From positions 45,729,459-45,793,458 of the forward strand of contig OX235265.1 of assembly GCA_944472135.2 (NCBI GenBank): a stretch of DNA of 64,000 bases. The letters run 5' to 3'. The notes under the pieces were generated by a model, which was not told the DNA's origin, did not search any database, and saw only the letters and a program-made list of their open reading frames with translations. The DNA is from Trichobilharzia regenti (lineage: Eukaryota; Platyhelminthes; Trematoda; Strigeidida; Schistosomatidae). A program made the translations under genes and the position numbers. Of the stretch, positions 1 to 10,428 are shown piece by piece; position 1 is the first letter of the stretch, and each line of letters starts with the position of its first letter.

Positions 1-410
1 ATGAAAGAATAGTAATAACGAAGAACAATACAGTTTCATTGGAAATCATAAGTCACAAGGAGTGGATGCCTCTGCACTAGCCATTGAGAACGATTTTGAG
101 CCATGTCACCAACTGTTTCCAGACATTGGTTTTTACCATCCCGAGGACCTCAACCAGACAGTAGTCTACACCTTCCTACGTGGCTGGCTGGCTTGAACTA
201 ACTGTTGTGGATTCTATTGACTGGTGAAGCCATGTTTTGGTTTGACCGCCATGTGCTAGCTCTTTTCCAGCCTGACCCTATGTCAGCTAACAATGCCCAT
301 TGCCGAGGAAGGTGATGACTAGGCATACGTAACACATGCCCTAATCATCTCAATCGATGTAGCTTCACAGTCTCGTCGATTGATTTCCCCTCATTACCTA
401 GCACTCGATG

Positions 411-412
<2 letters not shown>
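1..412 (-). mobile_element. RTE-type LINE (family 2), 3' fragment, minus strand
   Basis: The complementary strand encodes a decayed C-terminal RTE segment with a run resembling VLGNEGKSIDE, then LHRLR and LGHVLRMP, the tail typical of SR2-like schistosome RTE elements. The same sequence recurs at 63505-64000 and inside 44285-50490, which defines it as a repeat. Its 3' end lies just beyond the left edge of the window. The 5' truncation is at about 412, next to a TA microsatellite. No open frame survives. Confidence 0.8.

Positions 413-459
<47 letters not shown>
413..459. repeat. (TA)n microsatellite
   Basis: An uninterrupted TA dinucleotide run of about 47 bases abuts the truncated end of the RTE fragment on its left. 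Confidence 0.97.
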
Positions 460-460
<1 letters not shown>

Positions 461-1104
461 GATTTCCTTTCATTTTCAATCACGAGAAAATCAATCTGTA
501 AATTAGGGCTACCTCGGAAAGAATAAACATTCTGCAAGTAGGCGTTTTGGTAACTTGCTAGCTAACAAATTCAATGCAAACTTACTGTTAACATCGATCA
601 AGATATGAGAATTATTAAATCGAGAATAATTGAATGGATGAATTTATTTAAGAAATTCAGAGTAATAAATATGTGGTCATGACGTTGACCATAAGCTACG
701 CTTATTTTTTATTTTGTTTTTCAAATCCGTGGTGCCATGAGATCAGAATCAGAATCATGTAGGTGTGATCCCTCTTTGTCGCATAAGCACACAAAAAACT
801 TATCTAGTGTTACATTTTCTACCTTTTCCTATGGGCGTGAACGTTACTTTTTATAGTTTAATAAATTCGTAAATTTTTAATTTAGCAAAATATACTGCTA
901 TATATGTGTATTATTACAGTAGTAGAGATCCACTGATATTATCTTCTGTAGTCACCCTATGAATAAAATGAGGGAATTGATTCTTTGTGAAATGGAATTC
1001 AACAAAATCGATTGTTGAATAAATTACCAAATGAATATTCTATTGGAATGGTCTAAATCTGCGATGAATGGACTAATCATGGAGTTTTAGTGCTTTTTCA
1101 TTTT
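460..1104. other. No feature seen
   Basis: AT-rich sequence without a convincing open frame, repeat match inside the window or splice-flanked exon. Confidence 0.6.
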
Positions 1105-1400
1105 GTATTATTATTATTGTTTCCTTTAGTTCCGGGTGGAGTATAGGGAATCAGCAGCACACCTTTGTTTTGTTTTGTACTCTTCAGTTCTTTTATGCCT
1201 GATTCCATGATTTTTCACGGGCTTTCATTTCGACCTCATACGATCTCCCGCATGTCACACCCAGACCCATGCCCAACTGGTCGCTTCCACGTTAGAGTGT
1301 TAAGCTTGATGTCACACAAAAATCTTTTCAGTATGTGTCCTATCCATCCTTATTTCCTTCTGCACATCTGTTGGTAGTTGGTTCGTTTTACGAATAGACA
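1105..1400 (-). mobile_element. RTE-type LINE (family 1), 3' tail fragment
   Basis: Read on the minus strand this matches the last ~300 bases of the full-length LINE at 26586-29798: the segment encoding the CRRKWRWIGH-like region through to the 'CCCTATGTTCC..CTAGGAA' end and the (AAT)n tail, which here reads as ATT repeats at 1105-1120. It is heavily diverged with no intact frame, so it is an old copy. Confidence 0.7.
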
Positions 1401-2279
1401 ACTTAGATGATATTAGCTATTTCATGATATTTTCAAGCATGGCTACTAAAACTGATAATTTGGTTAACTTAATTAACAGTTATACTTTTTTGTGCTTCCG
1501 CCTTTCTGAAGAGATTGGACTGATTTTCAAAAATAGAGTAGCTAGCCTAACGTTCATCCCTCCTTGTTTTACCGGGCTTAGAAGTGGCTAGTAAACTAGC
1601 GACCTAATAAACTAGGCGAGGCTGAAGAGGAGACTTCTGAGTGAAATGACGAGCCAGGCGGACTCTTGAGTTGAACTCGAATAGGGAACGACAAGTTCGT
1701 CTTAGGTTCGAGAGTGATATGCTGGAGACTGTGTGATGGGGCGACGAGAGCTTATGTGCAGACGCTGAGCCAGATAAAAACAGACTGCAGAGAACGGATG
1801 CTGAATCCTTTTTCTACTTGAAACTAAAGGGAAAAATAATAACTTATTATTAAAAAAATATACAGTTTTATTTAAAAGTTGTTTAGTACCATCACTTTCA
1901 TGTTCTCCATATGCAGTCAACCTGAACTTCGACTGTTATTAGTTGATAAGTATAATGAAATGAATTAAGGTCATGGTTTTATGGTTCACTGTAATCTAAT
2001 TATGTTATAGTATTTTGTGATATGGGTTCCCTGGAATGATAGGACGAATTCTTTTTATCTCTAAGATTTTCATTAGCAATGTATAAATTGAATAATAGAA
2101 GGCATGCATCATCATGGTGGCATAATTTTCGGTATAACCTAGATGAACAGTCCGTTTTCACTTTGAAAGAGTGAAATAAATCATACGACAGAAACATCCT
2201 GTTCACGTCACTCATTAGGTTGGAGGATAAACTTACAATGAAATTAAAGACATTCTTATAATTAAAACAGAGTAATATT
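1401..2279. other. No feature seen
   Basis: AT-rich sequence. Short open frames at 1702-1920 and 2000-2215 have no recognisable motif and look like chance. Confidence 0.55.
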
Positions 2280-2965
2280 TTGAAACACCAACAGCAACAA
2301 CAGACAACAATCAGTCAGCATAAATGGGAGGAACCTGAAAGAAACAACCTCCTTTACATACCAACCTGGGAAGCATCGTTTCAACTACAGGTGGATGGAA
2401 TTGACGATGATATCAAAGCAAGGATCGGGAAAGCAAGACAAGCTTTCATTTCTCTCAAGTCTGTGTGGAGGTCAACAGCACTCGGCATGAAAATGAGAAT
2501 AAGATCCGAATTTTCAACTCCGATGTGAAGTCAGTGCTACTCACTATACGGATCAGAGACTTGGCCAGCGCATCATGGAGAGCACCTCAAACAAACTACG
2601 GACCTTCATCAATTGCTGTCTTCGCTCAATACCACTCAAGACCAGATGGTCAGAAAAGATCAGCAGTAGTGAGGGGTCTCTCTGAGCGAACCGAACAGGG
2701 TCCGATTGTGCAAGAAATAGGTAGGAAGAAATTGAGGTGGATTAGCCACACTCTGAGGAAACCATCAAGTGACATCACTAGACAGGTTCTCGAGTGGACC
2801 CCGAACGGGAGGCGGCGAGAAGGTCATCAGTGAGAGGGTGATATGGAAGAAGAGATGAAAGCACGTGGGCAGATGTGGAGTCAGGTGAAAACGTTGGCAG
2901 AGAACCGAACGCAATGGAGACGCGAGGCTGAAGCCCTATGTTCCTCTAGGAATTAAAGAAAATAT
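2280..2965 (+). mobile_element. RTE-type LINE (family 1), 5'-truncated copy
   Basis: Matches the C-terminal third of the LINE ORF: a glutamine/threonine-rich CAACAG stretch, a GRNLKETTSFTY-like segment, D-D-I-K-A-R-I-G-K-A-R, the SLKS.WRSTAL segment and the RKKLRWISHTLRKPSS segment, ending in an AAT-rich tail near 2965. At least two frame changes separate these pieces, for example around 2320-2400 and 2530-2600, so it is a pseudogene. It resembles the copies at 10429, 37400 and 39222 more than the full-length copy, which indicates a distinct subfamily. Confidence 0.85.
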
Positions 2966-3584
2966 TAATAATATTGTGAAATTTAAAGATGACATAGTTT
3001 TTCGAATGGTAACAACTTCGATGATTCGCCATTTATGGTAGAACACTTAATCTGTTCATCATCTTTAAAGATTCTATGTCAAATTTTTCTTGTGTATCCA
3101 CTATGCGATGGTCTGTTGATGAGCATATTTTTTTCAGCCCCGTTATTTAATCAATGAAGCCAACAGGTGAGAAATTATTGTACTCTAATGTGATGAATAC
3201 TAATAACCGGGACTTTCCCTTGACTAATTTAGTAGACGAAACGAGTACCAGCCAATATCTCTAGCTGTCCATTAGACTGGTAGAATGATATCCCTGTCAT
3301 GGAGTAAACCATTGAGCAGGTAATCAGGAATCTTATGGTTCGGACTCTTCTGAAAACAAGATGATCACTTCTACTGCAACTATCGGTCTGCTTAAAGTAA
3401 TCTCGACTGCAACCCACCACCAGTTGGTAGTGTCTCACTAATAATGCTAGAGAGGTGGCCTGGTTCATCAGTGAAGTTTTTATTTTATTTTTAACCACGA
3501 CTTCATCGTAGTTTCTTCCAGTCATTCATGATTAAGGACGATATCTGATGGATTATTCATTTTCACTATATCCGTTGTGTGTTC

Positions 3585-3585
<1 letters not shown>
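2966..3585. other. No feature seen
   Basis: Nothing recognisable; the minus-strand frame at 3229-3525 has no known motif. Confidence 0.5.

Positions 3586-3621
<36 letters not shown>
3586..3621. repeat. (TTA)n microsatellite
   Basis: About twelve uninterrupted TTA units. Confidence 0.95.
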
Positions 3622-3625
<4 letters not shown>

Positions 3626-4042
3626 GTAGCCGTCGAGGCCATTCTATCAATCGCTTCAAATAGTGTTACAACGCCATTCTCCACTCTTTATTTATCCAAT
3701 GAGTTTCTGAATGTCATTACTTATCTGACTAGTGAATCACACTCAACTGAATGTCTGGGGGATAAAGTCTATGTTCTGGGGCTCGACTCTTACAGGAAGT
3801 AATTTTTCTTCAAGGTTGAAGAAATGTTATGATAATAAATGCAAGGCTTGAATTTACCAATTATAAACATCTGTAACTATTAAAAAGACGGTTGCAGCGA
3901 AGAAAATTTTCTTTTCGACAAAGTCATCAACTAGGCTGTACATTCGTGTATTTATACTACATGTGTGAGAAAGTTCCAGAATTATTCTTTATCAGAGGTC
4001 AGATTGATAAAATTACTAAGTGTAATAAACAGAAGATAGGTA
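3622..4042. other. No feature seen
   Basis: Unique-looking AT-rich DNA that supplied the GTGG target site of the adjacent LTR element. Confidence 0.5.
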
Positions 4043-4046
4043 GTGG

Positions 4047-4365
4047 TGTAACAACAGAAGACAAGGGCCAGGCAACAGATCGTTTTATTATGAAAATCAA
4101 CACGTATTTATACATATTTCAGACAACATTATTATAGACAAGCGCAGTCATCTGATTGGTTGTTTAGGTAGACAAACGCAGGCTTCTGATTGGTTGTTTC
4201 GGGATTCCTTGACAAACAGAGTTCTCTATCTGCGAATCATATTTTGCCACGTTAACTTCGCTGTGATTGGTTGTTGACTCAGCCTTGTTCACGGCCCATA
4301 TTAGTGACCTAGACCTTAAAGGAGATTAGTGCCAACCAATCGGCTAGCAGCCTGCTCTCACCACA
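4047..4365 (-). repeat. 3' LTR of the deleted Gypsy element
   Basis: This LTR lies at the 3' side in element orientation. It carries TG...CA ends and several CCAAT-like motifs, and is preceded internally by a G-run, GACGGGGGGACGAG in sense orientation (4366-4379), which is the likely polypurine tract. Confidence 0.93.
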
Positions 4366-4763
4366 CTCGTCCCCCCGTCAAATACGTGCGACTGAATTCG
4401 GCTTGATCTACTTGGTGCAGGCGTCATCGTTGGCTTGTCTCGCTGTATCCATTTCTGGAGCTCGCTGACGTTCACGCGCCTCTCATTGTTCGCCATTGCG
4501 ACTGTGTCTGCGTAACCCCATCTCGAAGTGACCATATATGGTCCTTCCCACTTTGGAAACTGTTTGCCTGACCCTGTCGAACATTCGTCCATACTTCGGC
4601 CCACACCTTCATATGCTGCTTTCGCCCGACCTCCCAGCAGCGTCTCAAGTAGCAGCTCCATCGCTGACAGATCTTGAACGCCACTCAACTGCGCAGAAGC
4701 CTTGAAGTCCTGCCCGAAGATCCATATGTCTCCATCAAAAACTGCAGGGTATAGGCTTTTCAT
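4344..4763 (-). CDS. Fused Gag N-terminus / Pol C-terminus mini-ORF
   Basis: A 139-codon frame from the first ATG after the LTR. The first ~60 residues match the Gag start of the intact Gypsy element (acidic D-G-D-I segment, then LLETLLGGRAKAAYEG). The rest matches the Pol C-terminus, with the chromo/GPY-type motif PKWEGPY, the RVNVSELQKW segment and the terminal FDGGTSVVRAGC that reads into the LTR. In the intact element gag and pol are in different frames, yet here the deletion joins them in one frame without a stop. Whether the product is made or functional is unknown; it could be a passive remnant. No zinc knuckle or enzyme domain remains. Confidence 0.6.
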   Translation of the reverse strand: MKSLYPAVFDGDIWIFGQDFKASAQLSGVQDLSAMELLLETLLGGRAKAAYEGVGRSMDECSTGSGKQFPKWEGPYMVTSRWGYADTVAMANNERRVNVSELQKWIQRDKPTMTPAPSRSSRIQSHVFDGGTSVVRAGC

Positions 4764-4787
4764 TTGTCGGTAGGCAGCGACACCAAA

Positions 4788-5106
4788 TGTAACAACAGAA
4801 GACAAGGGCCAGGCAACAGATCGTTTTATTATGAAAATCAACACGTATTTATACATATTTCAGACAACATTATTATAGACAAGCGCAGTCATCTGATTGG
4901 TTGTTTAGGTAGACAAACGCAGGCTTCTGATTGGTTGTTTCGGGATTCCTTGACAAACAGAGTTCTCTATCTGCGAATCATATTTTGCCACGTTAACTTC
5001 GCTGTGATTGGTTGTTGACTCAGCCTTGTTCACGGCCCATATTAGTGACCTAGACCTTAAAGGAGATTAGTGCCAACCAATCGGCTAGCAGCCTGCTCTC
5101 ACCACA
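4788..5106 (-). repeat. 5' LTR of the deleted Gypsy element
   Basis: Same 319-bp sequence as 4047-4365. In sense orientation it contains a TATAAATA box and an AATAAA signal close to its end, followed internally by TTTGGTGTCGCTGCC, the presumed primer-binding region. Confidence 0.93.
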
Positions 5107-5110
5107 GTGG

Positions 5111-5406
5111 CACTATTCTAGAAATATTTCAGGCGAAAGGTCAAATTAAGAATTACAATCAGGAAGAACGGGTAGAAAAGACAAAATAGGGTTATAATGA
5201 CTAGAAAAATAGTCAGTTTATATAATTACGGGTTAAGGATGGAGTATTAACGAAGTGGATAGGAGGTTCGGACATATAAAGATAAAAACAGCAGCCAAAT
5301 CTAATTATGCAGATAGGGATTTAAAAGGTAACAAATATAACAAAAAATCGGGAGGGTTGGACAAGATAGGTAATAGGATAATCATTATTGGTGGGACTAA
5401 CTTTTC
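5111..5406. other. No feature seen
   Basis: Purine-rich AT sequence immediately upstream of the PLE fragment. It may be diverged PLE N-terminal DNA, but I cannot show this. Confidence 0.4.
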
Positions 5407-5700
5407 ATGATGGCCACGGCAGGGACAACAAATCAATTGATAAACAAATCAGACCACCTAAGCAAACCCTCGGTGATATTATCTGATGGTAAAAAGTTTC
5501 AAAAACAGTCTCCACAGAAAGATCCAACAGAACGGACGGAGCTCCAGCTGACAAAGATATTGAAGAAAATGAAAGACGAATCCATTGTCAGTTTAAAACT
5601 CTACGAACAACTGCGTCCTTTTGATTCTACAACGCCCCACATGTAAGGCTTACCTAAAATGCACAAACAAGATATCTGGAAGTATATATGCTTAAACGAC
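5407..5700 (+). pseudogene. PLE reverse transcriptase, N-terminal fragment
   Basis: The frame from 5407 encodes a lysine/glutamine-rich stretch, then LYEQLRPFDSTTPHM. After a TAA in place of a tyrosine-type codon it continues GLPKMHKQD. This is the Penelope-type RT block usually written as P-x-L-YGLPK-x-HK at the start of the palm. Only this block is recognisable and the downstream catalytic region is missing. It is a short broken copy. Confidence 0.7.
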
Positions 5701-6152
5701 ATATAATTCTTCCATTTATATTTAGTTCTGTCACAAATAATTACTTACCCAGCTAAGGATCATTCCCCATCAGTTATCATTCCAGTTACCCGTATATAAT
5801 GTTTACCTTTCTAGTCTTATCCGCAGTATTTTCCCGACAGTAACTTTGTAAGGATCATCTGAATAGTTGACATGATGAGTGATTCTAGTCAGTGTGATAT
5901 CTGGCGTCAAAATTGAGGATGAACTTCAACATAGATTCGAGTACATTCGAATTTAAAGTAAAGTTGAAAGTATTTGAAATAATGGAAACCATTTGTAGCT
6001 TAGAAGGATATTTTTCAAAATAAATTCATTATCTGACATATTGTCTAAGAAGATAACTAAACTTAACAACTTCAAATATGATTTACGTTTCTAGAAGTTC
6101 CCTGTTTAAATAACCAGCTGTGAATGGATTACTTTTTGATAATTTCAATGAA
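5701..6152. other. No feature seen
   Basis: AT-rich sequence between two PLE pieces; no frame or repeat match found. Confidence 0.5.
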
Positions 6153-7078
6153 GCAAGAACAATAGTGGTTTGTGCAGAATAATATGGTACCATCATTGTT
6201 CATTTCGTTGGCTTCTCATCAGCTGCTGCTTACAGCCTAAATAAATTATGAGGTTTATGTACAGGAAAGTTTTAACATACTTGCTCTTTGGTGCAGACGA
6301 AAGTGGCCAGATACCCTTCTCATGTTAATTCCAACTTTGGATACAAATTTACGTGTATCTGTGGGAGCATTTACATTGAGAGAATAGAAAGAAGGGCACA
6401 CCTCCGATTTTTTGAACACGTACCGAAAAGCCTACGTCTCAAGGGAACAAATTCTCTCCTCGATACGAGTCGTGAGGTGGAAATCGTGAAATCTTTTAGA
6501 ATTATCAATAGACAAAGGAGTTCTATTCTCCTCAAGTTTGCCGAAGCCATTTCTATCAAATGCCTGAAACCAGATTTATGTGTTCAGAAAGAAGCAGTTA
6601 TTAGTCTTTCCTTGCCCATTTTGGTAACTGAATGTTTTTATTCTCTCTTTCACTTGATTACGTAGTCTTTGGTTTTAACATCAACATCACCCTTTGATAC
6701 AGTGTAATTTTACTTGTTTTTTGTTTCTGTGATTTGAGTTGAACTCAGTACATTGTTACCCAACTTATTAGTCACTCGGCGTCTTACGCATCTCTCGTCT
6801 TTATTACATAACTCCTTTACCATTGTATGCATACATTTATTTTACTTGAACTTGAACTGCCTGTGTAAAAACTATATAAGCGCAATTTTCTGAGCACTCT
6901 TCACTAGTTGTGGAACTTTATGTCAACTGACAACATGTAAAATTTGCAAGTATGTTAAAACGTTCCTGTACATAAACCTCATAATTTATTTAGGCTGTAA
7001 GCAGCAGCTGATGAGAAGCCAACGAAATGAACAATGATGGTACCATGTTATTCTGCATAAAACCACTGTTGTTCTTGC
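6153..7078 (+). mobile_element. PLE copy with inverted terminal repeats
   Basis: A left arm at 6153-6284 and a right arm at 6946-7078 are ~130-bp near-perfect inverted complements. Between them lies a PLE 3' end: a GIY-YIG endonuclease-like C-terminus (6288-6662) followed by an untranslated tail. Penelope elements are known to carry terminal repeats in direct or inverted orientation, so the architecture fits. The right arm contains CTGATGAG and CGAAAT resembling hammerhead core pieces, but I could not find a paired helix II or III. Confidence 0.8.
6288..6665 (+). pseudogene. PLE GIY-YIG endonuclease C-terminal fragment
   Basis: The 125-codon frame contains a Y-K-F-T-C-I-C-G-S-I-Y-I-E-R segment matching the PLE GIY-YIG core. 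The expected glycine of YIG is E here and the following threonine is I. It continues with R-R...R-F-F-E-H, then FAEAISIKCLKPDLCVQK and the S-L-S-L-P end. The RT part is absent. Loss of the YIG glycine and the 5' truncation argue against function. The sequence just before the frame ends in a pyrimidine tract plus GGTGCAG. Confidence 0.75.
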
Positions 7079-7471
7079 TTTATTCAAATTCATCAGAAAG
7101 AATAAATGCATGAAGTTTTTGATAAAGTTTCAAGTTTTATACTCATTTTGGAGCCTTTTAGTTATCCTGAATTCCTCCAAATTCAGTTACTCATTACTCA
7201 TGAACAGCAGCCACAATGAAAGGTTGGTAAATTAGAATAGATACAAATAATTGACATCAAACACTAAAAGTCGTATTACTGGCGTTTAAGTTGATAGTCT
7301 TTACCATTCACAATCTATTTCAGTATCAGAAATGCTATGATAATTTTCCAAAAGTGATGGATATAAAAGTGAACACATTTCATCAAATTCACTACATCAT
7401 TTTAGGTTGGATATTGCTTGTCTAGTTGTGCCAGTCAACGGAAAAACTAGTTAGAAATAATTAATAATGAT
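7079..7471. other. No feature seen
   Basis: AT-rich DNA; nothing recognised. Confidence 0.5.
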
Positions 7472-7672
7472 TTATTTTTTTTTAGTTTTTCTTATTACAG
7501 CTTGATTCCACACCATATTTTTGGTACAAGAATGCAATTTTCAGCCTGTGATATCGGTAGCCTGAATTTTGCAGGCTGACCATTGATATCAGGTGTGCGT
7601 CGTCAGAGGGTCGAACTCCACACCATGTGCATTGTCAGCGAGAGTCCTAACCACTATGCCACCGATGCACAC
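7472..7672 (-). mobile_element. tRNA-headed SINE with CR1-like tail
   Basis: On the minus strand a tRNA-like head with a GGCATAGTGGTTAGGA-type A box and a GAGTTCGACCC B box is followed by a body ending in GCTGAAAATTGCATTCTTGTA and ..GGAATCAAGCTGTAATA. That ending resembles the CR1 3' end in this window (GCTGAAAATTCCATTTTGTA...GGAATAAAG at 16866-16960). The head is the same type as in the RTE-tailed SINEs (for example 7789-8028) but the tail is different. A second, headless copy is at 16290-16425. Confidence 0.65.
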
Positions 7673-7788
7673 AGATCCCTACAACTAAATCACAATCATC
7701 TGATCACAGATCACTAACTTCAGTTATATAAGCGAGCAAACTCATTTTAAATGGTTGTTGAATTATTGGAAACACTTAATTATAGTTA

Positions 7789-8028
7789 GTGCGTCGGTGG
7801 CGTAGCGGTTAGGACACTCACCGACCATGCACATGGTCCGGGGTTCGATCCGCGGTCATCGACGCACTCCTTTACCTCCCCAAGCCAGAAATAATGCTGG
7901 TAAATAGGAAAGGTTGGGCATGAGGCTAGCAACCCCATTCTGTAAAAATAAACCCTGTTAGAGAAACTTCAAGCCTCTGACGTGAAGTCCTATGTTCCAC
8001 TGAGAACGTGAAGGAATAAAAACAAAAA
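7789..8028 (+). mobile_element. tRNA-headed SINE with RTE tail (copy 1)
   Basis: The head is a tRNA-like polymerase III promoter: A box GGCGTAGCGGTTAGGA and B box GGGGTTCGATCC. Next comes a segment equal to the 5' leader of the LINE at 26586 (GGTAAA..GG..AGGTTGGGC, GGCTAGCAACC, ACAGAAACTTCAAG). It ends with the LINE 3' tail (GAAGTCCTATGTTCCACTGAGAA) and an A-rich run. It is not a functional tRNA gene because the acceptor/anticodon fold is not conserved and the element is repeated. Confidence 0.88.
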
Positions 8029-9159
8029 CCTGAAATCACCAATACATCACAGAAAAAGTAATTATTCTTCGGTCAGTTCGCTGAGAATTTTATTCATCTG
8101 GAAAAAAGGCTGTGAGTCTACAAACTCACCATTTGTCCTACTACTTTCCCTCTTCATCTACATATTTTCAATTCTGTGTAGTTTTTAGCCCATCCTTTGT
8201 AATCTTCGAGATACGCATACTTTATCATTTTTTTTCTCTTTTATCCTTCATTAGACTATCTCCTTGAGAACAACAAGTGGTTGTCTGTTTTCCTTCTGTG
8301 TGTATACCAAGTCTCCACTGTTAGATTTTTCTACTTGTGCTAAACTATGTCTAGTGTAGGCTAATCAGTAAGCTAAGACGTATTTCTAGTTAAGGTAGAA
8401 TGTAGTAAATTTTCCATTCTGTTAAGCAGATGAAAATAAATGTAAAAAAATTGTGTTTATATATTTGTAAAATGGGCGATAAACTACAGTTGAATTCATT
8501 GCAATCAATAAAATTTGTCTCTTTTGATTTTCCCCGGTTTATCCTAATCTATCCGTTGAAGTAGACATTTGTGAATTTCTCAATACAATTTTTTTTTCTT
8601 TATACACAAATAATTATTTTACTGTATATATTTAATGTCAGCTGGAAGCTAATTCTACTGTCAGTCACCCGATAGAATATCTGAAGTAATTACTGTTGCT
8701 TGTTTGATTCACCCCTGTTTACTTAGTAGGTACTAAAGTCAGAGAGTCGGGCACTGCATCCTTATGGTCATGACTGACTTCCTATAGCTGCTTATATAAT
8801 GAAGTAAGGAATGCTTTTATCCAGAATGTGAGCACGATATTGCTGCTCATTGTGGTATAATATAATTTAATGTGTTAAATGACAGAAGTCAATCGGCGTG
8901 AAACTATAATTCTAAATTCCATGTGCATTAGAAGTTATCTCTTTGACTTAACTCAAACAGAATATGAATGGAAAACAACGAGTTAAGCGTGTATCCAAGG
9001 GCAAAACAGAGATCACGTGAGGATGAAATGAAGTCTTTTAAGTAGTCGGGCAGAGGGTTGAAAGTGAGTGGAAAGAGTATAGTATAAAACAGATGTCTAT
9101 CATCTTTGATCGATGAGCAGTTTACCTGCCTTTAAAATACACTGGATATTATTTAATTC
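8029..9159. other. No feature seen
   Basis: About 1.1 kb of AT-rich DNA with no recognisable coding or repeat homology to the rest of the window. Confidence 0.5.
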
Positions 9160-9478
9160 GATTTGAACTTTCTCGTTGATTGGTTGGACAGAAGTGTTTA
9201 GCCTTGGTTGACATGTCGGCTTGTTGTGCAGATGCTTCAACGATGTCTGAGAATTTCACTTTAAGTAGTTTAGTGGATGCAGACTGGTAATGGTATCCAG
9301 GCTGCCCGTTTCGTCCTATTTGGGGCTCGTCATCTGGCCATGGCCTAAATCGTTCTTTAGCATTTGAAACGAAGAGTCTCGGTGGGAACAACATCACCTA
9401 CTTACTGGAGAATGCAGGTACATCTACCTGAAAAGTCCCGAATAGGTCGAAATGCGCGGTGTCCTGGATTCCACTGTG
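9160..9478 (+). mobile_element. Smα-like SINE
   Basis: Contains the block GGTTGACATGTCGGCTTGT, a GCAGATGCTTC-ACGAT segment, a run ending near ATTTGAAACGAAGAG, and at its 3' end a hammerhead relic finishing in GTCCTGGATTCCAC. The same order of blocks recurs at 59225-59545 and 31808-32295. The 3' end corresponds to the Smα satellite/SINE of Schistosoma, the family known to encode hammerhead ribozymes. Confidence 0.8.
9414..9474 (+). ncRNA. Degenerate Smα hammerhead ribozyme
   Basis: The order matches the schistosome hammerhead: stem I strand GCAGGTACATCTAC, core CTGAAAA (9428-9434), helix II GTCC..GGTC, GAA (9449-9451), helix III TGCGC..., GTC and stem I strand CTGGATTCCAC. Core position G8 is A, and helix II has a T-T mismatch. 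Cleavage activity is therefore unlikely. Confidence 0.75.
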
Positions 9479-10170
9479 AACATTACTGTGTGTCAACGGT
9501 AGCAAATATTACTTAGAAGACTTAATCAATCTTTCTTTTATGGGAAGAAGATTTCCATAAAACTTTGAATATCTTTCGTTAGATCTCACATTTCTGTAGG
9601 CAAAATAAGAAATATTGAAATCCTTAGTTACTGTTTCTCAATTAACGACACTGCCACAAAGATGTCTATTTTATTCAATTAGTATTCGGTTTTCAAATAA
9701 CAAAAATTCATTTTTCATTCATATAATAAAGTGGACATTGAAATAAAATCTCTTCCGTATGTGCGCATTAATTTGTTTTCAATGAATTTCTGTAGTTGAA
9801 ATTAAGAAAGCGACTGATAACATCACATTCCTGAAGTCTACTACGATAGCAATAATAATATTATTGATAATAATAATAAATAATTCCTATTTCAATGTTT
9901 GATTATAGCAAAAATGTATATATTTTTGCCAAGTAGACAGGTGTTTATGTAATTAATTGGTAAGTCTGTTTATCACGTAATTCTAGGGCCCTTTTTTGCT
10001 CTACATTTCTTTTCTTGTTTGCTCTCATCTGTTTTTATTTCACTTGGCATGAAATATTAATTGATATTTTATCGGATGATTTGATTATGCTTTCATTTCC
10101 CAGTGAACAGTGCAAAAGGATTGTTGAAATTTGCTAAACAACATGAGAAAGGTTGGATTTTAGTACGGAT
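9479..10170. other. No feature seen
   Basis: AT-rich; nothing recognised. Confidence 0.5.
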
Positions 10171-10193
10171 TATATATATATATATATATATAT
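10171..10193. repeat. (TA)n microsatellite
   Basis: About 11 TA units. Confidence 0.93.
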
Positions 10194-10428
10194 TCATAAG
10201 TTTGATGCTTCATAAGTCGTTATGTGAAAGCGTTTGCCTTCTATTAGATGGGATATCATCTAATTAATAAGGTTCTACAGTATCTATATCTTCGGATAGA
10301 ATCTCATTCTCTTTGCAATACGTCCTCTCCAAGTGGTGTGTTGAAAGTCATTCAGAAGTGCACGTGTGTCCCTACTGTTCTTCGTGAACGTAAACTGGAT
10401 GATTAAAACAAAGTATAACTGAGTAACT

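Larger units (their letters stand above)
4047..5106 (-). mobile_element. Internally deleted Gypsy-type LTR element with identical LTRs
   Basis: Two 319-bp direct repeats (4047-4365 and 4788-5106) appear identical by eye. In element orientation they run from TGTGGTGAG to GTTGTTACA. They flank only 422 bp of internal sequence. A 4-bp target duplication, GTGG, lies at 4043-4046 and 5107-5110. The internal part joins the start of gag to the end of pol and so lacks protease, RT, RNase H and almost all of integrase. The LTR is a shorter, related version of the 352-bp LTR of the intact element at 44869-49413. Identical LTRs imply a recent insertion, presumably made by enzymes supplied in trans. Confidence 0.95.

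Noticed and set aside
7789..7865. tRNA gene candidate (also at 12650, 53914, 55110-55187, 59870-59944, 57132)
   Set aside because: Good A and B boxes, but no consistent cloverleaf or anticodon arm, and each is the head of a dispersed repeat with a LINE-type or ribozyme tail. These are SINE heads.
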